Counted from the first letter of the stretch, positions 23,712 through 32,792 are shown. The stretch: DNA of 64,000 nt from Dehalococcoidia bacterium (GCA_022825855.1 JAJDWB010000010.1:1-64000); one strand, 5' to 3'. The notes: a model not told the origin generated them from the sequence alone. Made by a program: numbers and translations.

Positions 23712-24725
23712 ATGTCCGACGAACGCGATCTTCCCGGCTCGTACGCCGAGGCGCACGGCAAGCGCCGGCCGCCGAACCGTTACGGGCCGGGACATACCTA
23801 CCTGGGCGTGCCGCAGGCAAGTCTGCGCGAGCCGGAGTCGCTGGCCGAGGCCAAAGCGGTGATCGTCGGCGCGCCGTTCGACGCGGGGACGAGCTATCGA
23901 CCCGGGGCGCGTTTCGGTCCGCAGGCGATTCGCGGAACCGACTACCTGCCGCACAGCGGTTACCGGCCCCACCTGGCGCTGCGAGTCGACCCGCTGGGCG
24001 AGTTGGGCGTGGTCGATGTCGGCGACGTGCACATGCCGCAGCTCGACAGCGAGGGCGGGCTGTCGCGGTTGATGGAGGCCTGCCGGCAGGTGTCGGCGGC
24101 GGGCGCGATCCCGGTCGTGCTGGGCGGCGATCACACGATCACGTATGCGACGGCGCAGGGGGTCGCCAAGCACCACGGCTTCGGCCGAGTGGCGCTAGTC
24201 CACTTCGACGCCCACGCCGACACGGGCGACTCGGAGGGCGGGCTATGGGGTCACGGCACGCCGATGCGGCGGCTGATCATGAGCGGCGCGATTCGCGGCG
24301 ATCGGTTCCTGCAGATTGGGTTGCGCGGCTACTGGCCGGATCCGCCGATCCTGGAGTGGATGGCGGAGCAACGGATGCGCTGGTACGAGATGACGGAGGT
24401 CGTCGAACGCGGTCTCGATGCCTGCCTGGCGGAGGCGCTGGCACTGGCTGCCGACGACTGCGACGGGGTGTTCCTCTCGGTCGATGTGGACGTGGTCGAT
24501 CCGGGCATGGCGCCGGGCACCGGGACGCCGGAGTCGGGCGGGCTGACGTCGCGGCAATTGCTCGACGCCGTGCGGCGCATCGGCATGGAGTCGAACCTGC
24601 TGGGAATGGATGTCGTCGAGGTCGCGCCGGCCTACGACCAGTCGGACGTGACGGCGCTGCTGGGCAATCGGGTGGTGCTGGAGACGCTGTCGGGGGTGAC
24701 CGTGCGTCGCAAACGGGACGCCTGA
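23712..24725 (+). CDS. Ureohydrolase (agmatinase/arginase family)
   Basis: A 337-residue Mn-dependent ureohydrolase. Metal-binding motifs are complete: GGDHTIT, DAHADT and SVDVDVVDP followed by APGTGTPESGG. It resembles SpeB-type agmatinases or guanidinopropionase-like enzymes, which release urea from guanidino compounds. The exact substrate is not readable. The start at 23712 is preceded by GGAGGC. It is divergent from the NuoEF-like gene and is followed by an apparently separately transcribed luciferase-like gene. Confidence 0.9.
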   Translation: MSDERDLPGSYAEAHGKRRPPNRYGPGHTYLGVPQASLREPESLAEAKAVIVGAPFDAGTSYRPGARFGPQAIRGTDYLPHSGYRPHLALRVDPLGELGVVDVGDVHMPQLDSEGGLSRLMEACRQVSAAGAIPVVLGGDHTITYATAQGVAKHHGFGRVALVHFDAHADTGDSEGGLWGHGTPMRRLIMSGAIRGDRFLQIGLRGYWPDPPILEWMAEQRMRWYEMTEVVERGLDACLAEALALAADDCDGVFLSVDVDVVDPGMAPGTGTPESGGLTSRQLLDAVRRIGMESNLLGMDVVEVAPAYDQSDVTALLGNRVVLETLSGVTVRRKRDA

Positions 24726-24743
24726 AGCGGTCGGGCGTGCCGC

Positions 24744-24749
24744 TACTCT
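24744..24749 (+). promoter_or_regulatory. -10 hexamer TACTCT, leaderless start
   Basis: TACTCT ends 6 nt before the ATG at 24756; there is no Shine-Dalgarno. Confidence 0.5.
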
Positions 24750-24755
24750 GTGCGC

Positions 24756-25769
24756 ATGTCCTCTCATGGCGACCCGATGCAGTTTGGCGTCCTGCAGTTC
24801 TTCAGTTGGCCGGGACGCCGAGTGCCGCTGCCGACGGTGTATGAGCGGGCGCTCAACCGGATCGACATCATGGATGAGAGCGGCTACGACTGCGTCTGGC
24901 TGGCCGAGCACCACTTCTCCACGTATTCGGTCTGCCCATCCGTGCATCTGATGGGGATGCATGTCGCCGGACGCACCAAGAACATCCGCATCGGCACGGC
25001 GGTGACGCTGGCCTCGTTCTATCACCCCCTGCGGATTGCGGAGGAAGTGGCGCTGCTCGACATTCTTTCCGGCGGCCGGGTCAACTGGGGCGCGGGACGC
25101 GGGTTCGACCGGACGGAGTTTCGCGTCTTTGGGGTCGAGTTCGAGGAGTCGTATCCGCGCTTCCGCGAGTCGGTGCAGGTGGTGCTGGAGGCCTGGCGGC
25201 AGGAGCGGATCACGTGGCACGGCGATTACTTCGACTTCGACGAGATCGAGGTACTGCCCAAACCGCACCAGCAGCCGACGCCGCCGTTCTGGGTCGCCGC
25301 CGGCGGACCCGACGCGATCGGCTGGGCGGCGAAGCAGGGCTACTCGATCCTGATGGATCCGCACGCGACCCACGCCGAGATCGGCGAGAAGCGGCGGAAC
25401 TACTTCAAGGCGCTGGAGGCGCACGGTCACGAGACCGAGGACCGCGTGATACCGATGGCGCGGCTGATCGCCATCGCCGATACGGACGAGCAGGCGGAGC
25501 AGATCGCGCGCGACGGCGCTCAGTGGACGATCGGCTCGTACGCCAACGACAAGGTCAGCGGCAACTCCAGCCCGGCACGGCAGCTATCGGTCGACGATCT
25601 CATCGACCGCTACGCGAACCAGGTCGTGATCCACGGCAGCGCGTCGAAGGTGATCGATCAGCTTGAAGAGTTGCGCGAGACGATCGGCCTCGACTACCTG
25701 ATCGCGTCGCCGTTCTCGCACGACTCCTTCGTCCGCTTCACCAGGGATGTGATGCCGCACTTCCAGTGA
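24756..25769 (+). CDS. LLM-class flavin-dependent oxidoreductase
   Basis: A 337-residue luciferase-like protein (MQFGVLQFFSW, WLAEHHF, RIGTAVTLASFYHPLRIAEEVALLD, SGGRVNWGAGRG). The closely spaced acyl-CoA genes that follow (enoyl-CoA hydratase 34 nt downstream, DUF2277, acyl-CoA dehydrogenase) suggest it is part of an operon that oxidises an organic acid or terpenoid-like compound. FMN or F420 use is undecided. The ATG at 24756 is chosen because of the -10 hexamer spacing; an ATG at 24777 would also fit. Confidence 0.9.
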   Translation: MSSHGDPMQFGVLQFFSWPGRRVPLPTVYERALNRIDIMDESGYDCVWLAEHHFSTYSVCPSVHLMGMHVAGRTKNIRIGTAVTLASFYHPLRIAEEVALLDILSGGRVNWGAGRGFDRTEFRVFGVEFEESYPRFRESVQVVLEAWRQERITWHGDYFDFDEIEVLPKPHQQPTPPFWVAAGGPDAIGWAAKQGYSILMDPHATHAEIGEKRRNYFKALEAHGHETEDRVIPMARLIAIADTDEQAEQIARDGAQWTIGSYANDKVSGNSSPARQLSVDDLIDRYANQVVIHGSASKVIDQLEELRETIGLDYLIASPFSHDSFVRFTRDVMPHFQ

Positions 25770-25803
25770 CCCAACCTCGACCAGCAGCAGGGGGAGTATT
25801 CGC

Positions 25804-26655
25804 ATGACTTATGAGTTCATCACCGTGGAGCGCACCGGCGCTCAGGAGGGCACGATCTGGATGGAGTTCAACCGTCCGGAGAAGCTCAACGCGCTGACGT
25901 TTCCGATGCTCTCGGAAATGCTCGACGCGCTGTACAAGATCCGCATGGACCGCTCGGCGCGGGTGCTGGTGATCACAGGCAAGGGCCGGGGATTCTGCGC
26001 CGGCATGGATCACGGCGGGGGCGCGCGGGGCATCGACTTCTGGGACGACAACCCAGACCCGCTGGTGGGCAATCCGGCGCCGGAGGGGTATCCCGACAAT
26101 GAGGGTCAGCGGCTCAACTTCCGCTACGAAACGAAGACGTTTGCCGAGTTGCGGCGGCTGGACATTCCGGTGATCGCGGGAGTCAACGGCGCCTGCGTGG
26201 GCGCGGGGTTCGACATGGCCTGCCTGGCCGACCTGCTGGTGGCGTCGAAGAACGCCCGCTACCAGGTCGCCTACGTGAAGCGCGGGCTGTACGCGGACCT
26301 GGGAGGCTTCTGGGCGATTCCCAAGATCATCGGTTGGCGCAAAGCCATGGAGTTGATGTTCACCGGTCGCTTCATGAGCGCCGAGGAGGGTCACGAGGCG
26401 GGCGTGAGCAACTACCTGGTCGAGCCGGAGGACTTCGAGGAGCGGCTGCGGGAGTTTGCGCAGGAGGTCGAGAATGGTCCGCCGATCGGTCAGAAAGTGG
26501 GCAAGCTGATGGCCTACCGGACGGCGAATCTCGACTACGAGTCGGCACTTGAGCTCTCCGGCGGCGTGCTGCCGCTGGTGCAGAACTCGTTCGACCGGGT
26601 CGAGGGTGTGCAGTCCTTCGTCGAGCGACGCGAGCCGAAGTTCAGCGGGTTCTAG
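25804..26655 (+). CDS. Enoyl-CoA hydratase/isomerase family protein
   Basis: A 283-residue crotonase-fold protein. Oxyanion-hole segments are GKGRGFCAGMD and NGACVGAGFDMACLADL; the catalytic loop reads RGLYADLGGFWAIPKIIG. An insert after the CAGMD motif (residues about 72-105) is common in fatty-acid and terpene-degradation paralogs. GGGGGAG precedes the ATG. It is second in the luciferase-like / hydratase / DUF2277 / acyl-CoA dehydrogenase operon. Confidence 0.9.
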   Translation: MTYEFITVERTGAQEGTIWMEFNRPEKLNALTFPMLSEMLDALYKIRMDRSARVLVITGKGRGFCAGMDHGGGARGIDFWDDNPDPLVGNPAPEGYPDNEGQRLNFRYETKTFAELRRLDIPVIAGVNGACVGAGFDMACLADLLVASKNARYQVAYVKRGLYADLGGFWAIPKIIGWRKAMELMFTGRFMSAEEGHEAGVSNYLVEPEDFEERLREFAQEVENGPPIGQKVGKLMAYRTANLDYESALELSGGVLPLVQNSFDRVEGVQSFVERREPKFSGF

Positions 26656-26664
26656 GAATCGACC

Positions 26665-26940
26665 ATGTGCAGATCGATCAAGCGACTGCGCCTGCCGGAG
26701 GGTCCGGCCGGCGCGGTTGAAGTGCGGGAGGCCGCGCGACAGTACGTACGCAAGGTGAGCGGGATGCCGCAGCCGACGGCGAGGAACGAAGAGGCGTTTG
26801 AGCAGGCGGTCGACGAGATCGCCTTCGCGACAGCGCGATTGCTCAATCGGCTGCCGCCTCTGCAACAGCGCGCATCGGCTCCCGCCGTAAGATCAACTCA
26901 TCCGGTCCGACAGATTCAGGCAAGGCGAACCCGACGATGA
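26665..26940 (+). CDS. DUF2277 family protein
   Basis: A 91-residue protein. MCRSIKRL..., the VRKVSGMPQPTARNEEAFEQAVDEIA core and the length match DUF2277, a small conserved family of unknown function often found beside metabolic genes. The last ~20 residues (Arg-rich) extend beyond the usual end and overlap the next gene by 4 bp (ATGA). AGGAA lies before the ATG. Confidence 0.8.
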   Translation: MCRSIKRLRLPEGPAGAVEVREAARQYVRKVSGMPQPTARNEEAFEQAVDEIAFATARLLNRLPPLQQRASAPAVRSTHPVRQIQARRTRR

Positions 26941-28103
26941 CGACATTCCAGCTCTCCGAAGCCGACCGCATGGTCCAGCAGACGGCGCACGAGTTCGCCA
27001 AGAGCGAGGTTCGGCCTGTCGCGATGGAGTACGACGAGCGCGACGAGTATGCCTGGGACGTCGCCGAGAAGGCGGCGGAGATCGGGCTGACGGGCGTTCC
27101 GCTGGGCGGACTGTCGGCCGAGCCCGGGATTACCGCGATGATCACGGCCGAGGAGTTGAGCTGGGGCTGCGCGGGGATCGCGCTGGGGACGCAGGTCTCG
27201 GGACTGGCGGCGACGGCGATCTCAGTGATCGGCACGCCGGAGCAGAACGAGCGCTGGATTCCCGAGTGCACGGCGGAGGACGGCAAGCTTCGGTTGGGCG
27301 CGCTGGCCCTGACCGAGCCGGACGCGGGCTCGGACGCGGCGATGATTAAGACCCGGGCCACGCGCGACGGCGACGAGTATGTGCTCAACGGGACGAAGCG
27401 GTTCATCACGGGCGGCGGCATCGCCGACATCACCGTGGTCTTCGCGCGGGAATCCGACTCTGAGGGCTGGCGCGATGTGTCGGCGTTCGTGGTGCCCAAG
27501 GAGGCGGAGGGATTCAGCCAGATCAAGAAGTGGGACAAGATGGGCATCCGCGCCTCGCACACGGCCGACCTGGCCTTTGACGATGTGCGCATTCCGCTGG
27601 AGAACCGGCTCGGCGACCCGGATCCCGACTTCCGCTCGGGCGGCCGCGGCGCGCTGGGCACGCTGGCGGCGACGCGGCCCTGGATCGGCGCGTTCGCGGT
27701 CGGTCTGGCCCGCGCCTCATTCGAGTACGCGGCCGACTACGCGCGCGAGCGCAAGACGATGAGCCGGCCGCTGATCGAGCACCAGGGCGTGGGATTCATG
27801 CTGGCCGACATGGACATCGCGATCGACGCCGCGCGGCTGCTGACCTGGCGCGCAGGAGAGATGGCTTCCTCGAACCAGCCGTTCGAGCTTGAGGAGGCAA
27901 GCAAGGCGAAGACGTTCGCCTCGGACATGGCGATGAAGGTGACGACGGACGCGGTCCAGGTCTGCGGCGGCGTCGGCTTCATGCGGGAACTGCCGCTGGA
28001 GAAGTGGATGCGGGACGCCAAGATCTTCCAGATCTTCGAGGGCGCCAACCAGATTCAGCGGATGGTGATCGCGCGCAATATCCAGGGTCGATACTTCGCG
28101 TAG
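26937..28103 (+). CDS. Acyl-CoA dehydrogenase
   Basis: A 388-residue FAD-dependent acyl-CoA dehydrogenase. Landmarks are ALTEPDAGSD, GTKRFITGG, WDKMGIRASHTADL, QVCGGVGFMRELPLEKWMRDAKI and the catalytic Glu in IFEGANQIQR. It introduces the alpha-beta double bond in an acyl-CoA and feeds the hydratase two genes upstream. Start codon overlaps DUF2277. Confidence 0.95.
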   Translation: MTTFQLSEADRMVQQTAHEFAKSEVRPVAMEYDERDEYAWDVAEKAAEIGLTGVPLGGLSAEPGITAMITAEELSWGCAGIALGTQVSGLAATAISVIGTPEQNERWIPECTAEDGKLRLGALALTEPDAGSDAAMIKTRATRDGDEYVLNGTKRFITGGGIADITVVFARESDSEGWRDVSAFVVPKEAEGFSQIKKWDKMGIRASHTADLAFDDVRIPLENRLGDPDPDFRSGGRGALGTLAATRPWIGAFAVGLARASFEYAADYARERKTMSRPLIEHQGVGFMLADMDIAIDAARLLTWRAGEMASSNQPFELEEASKAKTFASDMAMKVTTDAVQVCGGVGFMRELPLEKWMRDAKIFQIFEGANQIQRMVIARNIQGRYFA

Positions 28104-28121
28104 CAGCGGCGGCCGGTTGCC

Positions 28122-28232
28122 TTAGAACGCCCCGGCCCAGGCGAGGATCGTCCAGACGACCATGCCGAGGAAGCCGGCTCCGAGCAGCAGTTGGAACAGG
28201 ATGAGACTCTCGGTGGGTCCTCGTCTTGGCAT
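28122..28232 (-). CDS. 36-residue single-pass membrane protein
   Basis: A very short ORF. A consensus GGAGG lies 6 nt before the ATG at 28232. The product has a short basic N-terminus (MPRRGPTES) and one hydrophobic helix (ILFQLLLGAGFLGMVVWTILAWAG). Hydrophobicity plus the clear ribosome-binding site support a real small membrane protein. It is convergent with the acyl-CoA dehydrogenase and divergent, 28 bp away, from another small membrane protein gene. Confidence 0.6.
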   Translation of the reverse strand: MPRRGPTESLILFQLLLGAGFLGMVVWTILAWAGAF

Positions 28233-28260
28233 GGTTGGCCTCCGAGGGGCAGGGTAGCCG

Positions 28261-28605
28261 ATGGTTGAGTTGGCGGTCTTCGACGACCTCGCCGAGTTGC
28301 GCGACGCGGTGCTGGTGCTGGCCGGGATCGGGGCGGCGTTGGTGGCCTTCGTGTTTCTCGTCGTGGTGCTCAAATTCTCGTTGACGGCGTACCGGATCGT
28401 GCGGCGGCTGGAGCGATTCCACGAGCGCCGGATCGACGGCAATGTCGCGGTCGCCGACGCGAAGCTGGCCGCCTGGCTGGAGGAGGAGCGCTGGTCGGCG
28501 CGAGGCATGCTGGAGCTGGTCCAACTGGCGGCGCAGCAGGTGCAGGAGCGTCGCAAGCCGCCCGAGAAGAAGCGGCGGCTGTTCGGGTTGCTGCCGCCGG
28601 CGTAG
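28261..28605 (+). CDS. Small membrane protein of unknown function
   Basis: A 114-residue protein. One transmembrane helix (about residues 17-39, VLAGIGAALVAFVFLVVVL) is followed by a basic, helical cytoplasmic part (YRIVRRLERFHERR...WLEEERW) and a basic tail (PPEKKRRLFG). Probably an inner-membrane protein with coiled-coil tendency. Family not recognised. Confidence 0.65.
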   Translation: MVELAVFDDLAELRDAVLVLAGIGAALVAFVFLVVVLKFSLTAYRIVRRLERFHERRIDGNVAVADAKLAAWLEEERWSARGMLELVQLAAQQVQERRKPPEKKRRLFGLLPPA

Positions 28606-28716
28606 GGAATCGGCCACGCGAGGCGTATTGTTCCGCCGATCACGCTCACCTAACATGGGGCGCGACCGCGCTGGATCGCGCGGCGCTGGAAGAGTGATCC
28701 CTGGGAAGGACACAAC

Positions 28717-29832
28717 GTGAAAGCTGCCATTTTCGATCCTGCCAACCAGGAGAAGGACGGCGACCGCTCGGTGCTTGAGGTGCACGACATCAACGTGCGC
28801 GACCCGCGGCCGACCGAAGTGCTCGTGCGCACCACGACATCGGGCGTGTGCCACTCCGACCTCCACTTCGTCGACGGCAAGTGGGCTGCGGCATTCGGCG
28901 GACTTCCCGCCGTGCTGGGCCACGAAGCTGCCGGTGTGGTCGAGTCGGTCGGCGACGACGTGACTTACGTCCAGCCGGGCGACAACGTGATTATGTCCTT
29001 CCGCCCCTTCTGCGGCGAGTGCTATTGGTGCCTGCGCGGCGAGCCCAACCTGTGTCCCGACCCTGCCGGCGCGCAACTGGCCATGGACCGCCTGAACTGG
29101 GACGGCCGACCGGTCGTGCAGATGGCCAGCGTGGGCTCCTTCGGCGAGTACATGCTGACTTCTCAATCGGGAGTCCTGAAGATTCCCGAGGACATTCCGC
29201 CGGCCGAGGCGGCACTGGTCGGCTGCGGCGTGATGACCGGCGTCGGCGCGGCGCTGTACACGGCCAAGGTGCCGGGCGGCTCGGTCGTGGCCGTGATCGG
29301 CTGCGGCGGCGTAGGACTCAACGTGATCCAGGGATGCCGGATCGCGGGCGCGAGCCGGATCATCGCGGTCGACATCCTGCCCAACAAGCTCGAGTACGCC
29401 GAGCAGTTCGGCGCGACCGATGTGATCAACGCCTCCGAGGTGGACGCCGTCGAGGCCGTGCAGGAGCTGACCTCGGGTATGGGCGTTGAGATCGCGTTCG
29501 AGGCGATTGGCAACGTACACGCGGCGCGTCAGGCCTGGGACATGGTCCGCGCCGGCGGGACCGCCTGCATTGTCGGGATGATGCCGCTCGGATCCGAGGT
29601 CAGCCTGCCCGGTCCGGAGTTCTTGCAAGAGAAGAAGGCGATCGGCTGCATGTACGGCTCGACCCGGTTCCGCGAGCACATGCCGAAGCTGCTCGATCTC
29701 TACCGCCAGGGCAAGCTCGACCTGACCGGGCTGGTCTCCAAGCGCTTCGCGCTGGGCGAGATCAACGAGGCGTTCCGCGCCATGCAGGCGGGCGAGGTCG
29801 CCCGCGGCGTGCTCGATATCTCGCAGCCATAG
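28717..29832 (+). CDS. Zinc-dependent alcohol dehydrogenase (MDR, class III-like)
   Basis: A 371-residue medium-chain dehydrogenase. The catalytic zinc site is in GVCHSDLHF and GHEAAGVV; the structural zinc cysteines are in FCGECYWCLRGEPNLC; the Rossmann loop is GCGGVGLNVIQG. It resembles the NDMA-/NAD-dependent AdhC group that oxidises primary alcohols or formaldehyde adducts. The start is GTG with GGGAAGGA upstream. A strong hairpin follows at 29865. Confidence 0.92.
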   Translation: MKAAIFDPANQEKDGDRSVLEVHDINVRDPRPTEVLVRTTTSGVCHSDLHFVDGKWAAAFGGLPAVLGHEAAGVVESVGDDVTYVQPGDNVIMSFRPFCGECYWCLRGEPNLCPDPAGAQLAMDRLNWDGRPVVQMASVGSFGEYMLTSQSGVLKIPEDIPPAEAALVGCGVMTGVGAALYTAKVPGGSVVAVIGCGGVGLNVIQGCRIAGASRIIAVDILPNKLEYAEQFGATDVINASEVDAVEAVQELTSGMGVEIAFEAIGNVHAARQAWDMVRAGGTACIVGMMPLGSEVSLPGPEFLQEKKAIGCMYGSTRFREHMPKLLDLYRQGKLDLTGLVSKRFALGEINEAFRAMQAGEVARGVLDISQP

Positions 29833-29864
29833 TTCTGGCGTCGCCCGGAGCGGCGAGACGCAGA

Positions 29865-29895
29865 CGCGCCGTCCGATCGTTCGGGCGGCGCGTTT
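29865..29895 (+). terminator. Rho-independent-type terminator after alcohol dehydrogenase
   Basis: Arms CGCGCCGTCCGA and TCGGGCGGCGCG pair at 11 of 12 positions with a 4-nt loop and are followed by TTTCG. It lies 33 bp after the stop and 38 bp before the next gene. Confidence 0.7.
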
Positions 29896-29932
29896 CGCTG
29901 CTCGCAGAACAGGACGATCGGAGGAGCCGCGC

Positions 29933-31228
29933 ATGAGTCCGATGAACTTCGACGACTTCCTCCCGCCGCGTTCCTCGGCGCGGGCAGGGCGTGAGGGCGC
30001 GGCCGAGCAGGCGCTGCGGTCGATTCCCGACGGGGCTCGGGTGGTGGTGCCGCCGATGTCGGCGACGCCGGTGGGGTTGCTGGACGCGCTGGACTCGTTG
30101 CGCGGCGGCTGGACCTTGATCGAGATTGCGACCGGCAACCTGTTCGCGCATGTGGCGCCGCTCGACCATCCGCATGAGCCGTTCCGGTTCTCGACCTATC
30201 AAACCAGCGGACCGCTGCGCGATGTCGAGGCGGCGGGCGCGCTGGAGCACATTCCCTCGACCTATGCACAGGTGCCGGGACTGTTCCGGCCCGACGGTCC
30301 CTTGCCGGCCGACGCCTTGCTGATTCAGGTCTCGGAGCCGGGGCCCGAAGGGAAGTACTCGTTGGGCACGTCGGTGGGCGGGATCGTCGACGTGGTGCGG
30401 ACGGCGCCGCTGGTGATCGCGCAGGTGAATCCGAATCTGCCCTACACGTTCGGCGCGGCCGAGCTGCGGCGCGAGGAATTCGACTGGCTGGTCCCGCTGG
30501 AGAGTCCGGTGCTGGAGTTGCGCCGCTCGGAACCGGGGGCGCTCGAGCGCGAGATCGCGGCGGCGGTGGCGAAGCTGGTCACCGACGGCGCGACGCTACA
30601 GTTCGGGATCGGCGGCGTGCCGGAGGCGATCATGGGCATGCTGGGCGACCGGCGCGACCTGGGGATTCACTCGGGGCTGATCTCGGACGGCGTGATGCAG
30701 TTGGCCGAGTCGGGCGCGCTGAGCGGGACGCGCAAGGCGACCGCGCCGGAGCTGATCATCACAACCGAGGCGGCGGGCAGCGCCGAGTTCTTCCACTGGC
30801 TGGACCGCAATCCGGCGGTCTGCATGGCGCCGGCCGGGTACACGCATTCGCTGGAGGTGCTGGCGCGGCAGACGAACTTCGTCGGCATCAACTCGGCGGT
30901 CCAGGTTGCGCTGGACGGGACGATCAACGCGGAGTCGCTGGGCTCGAGGCAGATCTCGGGACCGGGCGGTCAGCCGGACTTCGCGGCCGGAGCGATGCTC
31001 AACGGCGGCGTCTCGGTGGTGGCGATGTCCTCGACTGCGGCGCGCGGCCGGGTCTCGCGGATCGTCCGTCACCTGGACGCGGAGGCGGTGGTGACGACGC
31101 CGCGCACGCTGGCGGACCGGATTGTGACCGAGTTCGGGATGGCCGAACTGGCCGGTCGGACGCTCGGCGATCGGGCCGCGGCGCTGCGACGGATTGCGCA
31201 CCCGGACTTCCGCGACGAGCTGAGCTAG
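29933..31228 (+). CDS. Family I CoA-transferase / acetyl-CoA hydrolase-like, active-site Glu missing
   Basis: A 431-residue protein of the 4-hydroxybutyrate/acetate CoA-transferase family (LQFGIGGVPEAI, ISGPGGQPDF, AHPDFRDEL). In AbfT-type enzymes the nucleophilic Glu lies in H-[ST]-E-M; here the same place reads IHSGLISDG, with Gly248 in place of Glu. Everything around it is conserved and in frame. The protein may be a hydrolase-like or non-covalent variant, or may use another acid. AGGAGCC precedes the start. It stands alone between a terminator and the cNMP-binding gene. Confidence 0.85.
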   Translation: MSPMNFDDFLPPRSSARAGREGAAEQALRSIPDGARVVVPPMSATPVGLLDALDSLRGGWTLIEIATGNLFAHVAPLDHPHEPFRFSTYQTSGPLRDVEAAGALEHIPSTYAQVPGLFRPDGPLPADALLIQVSEPGPEGKYSLGTSVGGIVDVVRTAPLVIAQVNPNLPYTFGAAELRREEFDWLVPLESPVLELRRSEPGALEREIAAAVAKLVTDGATLQFGIGGVPEAIMGMLGDRRDLGIHSGLISDGVMQLAESGALSGTRKATAPELIITTEAAGSAEFFHWLDRNPAVCMAPAGYTHSLEVLARQTNFVGINSAVQVALDGTINAESLGSRQISGPGGQPDFAAGAMLNGGVSVVAMSSTAARGRVSRIVRHLDAEAVVTTPRTLADRIVTEFGMAELAGRTLGDRAAALRRIAHPDFRDELS

Positions 31229-31409
31229 TCGGTTCGCCGCGGCTGTTTGAGAGGCGCGGCGCGGCCTGTGTCATGCGTCATACCCTTCCGGCGGTCGCGG
31301 TTCGGGTGCGATGGGGGCATCGGGCGAGGCAACCGCTATCTTGCACAGGAAGCGCGTACGACCTGCGCCCGCACCCGGAGCGGCAGGTCACGAAGCTGGG
31401 GAGGCTCAG

Positions 31410-31850
31410 ATGCCAACTTCGATCGAAGACATGCTCGCCAACACTTCGCTGTTCTCTCGCGTCGACCGCGACGAGTTGCACGAGATCGCCGGCTGGGTCC
31501 AGATTCAGGACTACCGGGCGGGGCAGGTGATCGATCGCGAGGGCGATCTGGGCACCACGCTGCACATCATTCGCAGCGGCTCGGTGGATGTCTATCAGGC
31601 CTACGAATCGGACGACCAGCAGCACCTGGCCTCATTCGGCGAGGGCGACTTCTTCGGTGAGATGGCGTTGCTGCTGGGCCGGCCGCGCTCGGCCACGGTG
31701 GTCGCCAAGGAAGACACCGAGTGCCTGCAGATCCTGCGCAACTCGTTCGCCGAGAGCGCCAGCGCGACCGTGCTCTGGGCGATGCTGCAGCACGTCGCCG
31801 AGCGTCTGGCCCACGCCGACGAGACGATCGGCCAGATGCACTCGCACTAG
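31410..31850 (+). CDS. Cyclic nucleotide-binding domain protein
   Basis: A 146-residue protein made of one Crp/PKA-type cNMP-binding domain. The phosphate-binding cassette is FGEMALLLGRPRSATV, with the Arg that contacts the phosphate present. There is no HTH or kinase domain. A GGGGAGG site fixes the start. It likely works as a nucleotide-sensing regulator of an unseen partner. It overlaps the convergent dehydrogenase gene by 4 bp. Confidence 0.88.
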   Translation: MPTSIEDMLANTSLFSRVDRDELHEIAGWVQIQDYRAGQVIDREGDLGTTLHIIRSGSVDVYQAYESDDQQHLASFGEGDFFGEMALLLGRPRSATVVAKEDTECLQILRNSFAESASATVLWAMLQHVAERLAHADETIGQMHSH

Positions 31851-32740
31851 GACGAGTGCCGGACCCCTTGCCCCAGGCCTGAGACCACGCGCGCCAGCGC
31901 CTGCGTGCCCTCGTCGCCGAGGCCGGAGGACTGGAGCTGGTAGTAGAGCTGCTGCACCAGCGAGGTGTTGGGCAGCGGCTGGAGCACATCGCCGCCGGCC
32001 TCGAGCGCGAGCCGCAGATCCTTCTGCATCAGCCGGACCATGAAGCCGGGCGCGAAGTCGCCGGCGGCGATCCGCGGTCCGAGGTTGGTGAGCTGCCAGC
32101 TTCCGGCCGCGCCGGCCGAGATCGCGGCCAGCATCCGCTCCTGGTCGACGCCCGACTTGTCGGCCAGCGAGAGCGCCTCGCAGACGCCGAGCAGCGCGCC
32201 CGCGATGGCGACCTGGTTGCAGAGCTTGACCGTCTGACCGGCGCCGGTCGGGCCGCAGTGGGTGATCGTCGAGCCCATCGCCTCGAGCACGGGACGGCAG
32301 CGATCGAGCACGTCGGCCTCGCCGCCGACCATGATCGAGAGCGTGCCCGCCCTGGCGCCGGTGTCGCCGCCGGAGACGGGCGCGTCGAGCATCGACACGC
32401 CGCGCTGCGAGAGTTGGGCGGCGACATCGCGGGTGACGGCCGGGGAGATCGTCGACATGTCGATCACGACCGCGCCCTCGGCGAGCCCGTGGATCGCGGC
32501 GTCGTCGCGGTTGACCAGCACATCCTCGACATCGGGCGAGTCGGTGACGATCGTGATCAGGATGTCGGAGGTCTGGGCGACCGCCTGCGGCGAGTCGGCA
32601 GGCGTCGCGCCGAGCTCGACGCAGGCGTCGATTCCCGGTTGGGAGCGGTTCCAGACGGTCGGCGCGTAGCCGGCCCGGATCAGGTTGGCGACCATCGGCA
32701 CGCCCATGATGCCCAGCCCGATGAATCCGATGCGCTCCAT
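31847..32740 (-). CDS. Beta-hydroxyacid dehydrogenase (3-hydroxyisobutyrate dehydrogenase family)
   Basis: A 297-residue protein. Family signatures: FIGLGIMGVPMVANL (NAD(P)-binding), DAPVSGGDTGARAGTLSIMVGG, the catalytic lysine in GAGQTVKLCNQ and MQKDLRLAL. It oxidises a 3-hydroxy acid or reduces a semialdehyde (HIBADH, tartronate semialdehyde reductase, GLYR). The exact member is not decided. AAGGGG precedes the ATG at 32740. Confidence 0.92.
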   Translation of the reverse strand: MERIGFIGLGIMGVPMVANLIRAGYAPTVWNRSQPGIDACVELGATPADSPQAVAQTSDILITIVTDSPDVEDVLVNRDDAAIHGLAEGAVVIDMSTISPAVTRDVAAQLSQRGVSMLDAPVSGGDTGARAGTLSIMVGGEADVLDRCRPVLEAMGSTITHCGPTGAGQTVKLCNQVAIAGALLGVCEALSLADKSGVDQERMLAAISAGAAGSWQLTNLGPRIAAGDFAPGFMVRLMQKDLRLALEAGGDVLQPLPNTSLVQQLYYQLQSSGLGDEGTQALARVVSGLGQGVRHSS

Positions 32741-32779
32741 GGCCAACCCCTTCAGACCTTCAGAACCGTGCGATGCGAC

Positions 32780-32785
32780 TACGAT
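32780..32785 (+). promoter_or_regulatory. -10 hexamer TACGAT, leaderless start
   Basis: TACGAT ends 7 nt before the ATG at 32793, with no Shine-Dalgarno. It lies 40 bp outside the divergent dehydrogenase start. Confidence 0.45.
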
Positions 32786-32792
32786 ACGACCC

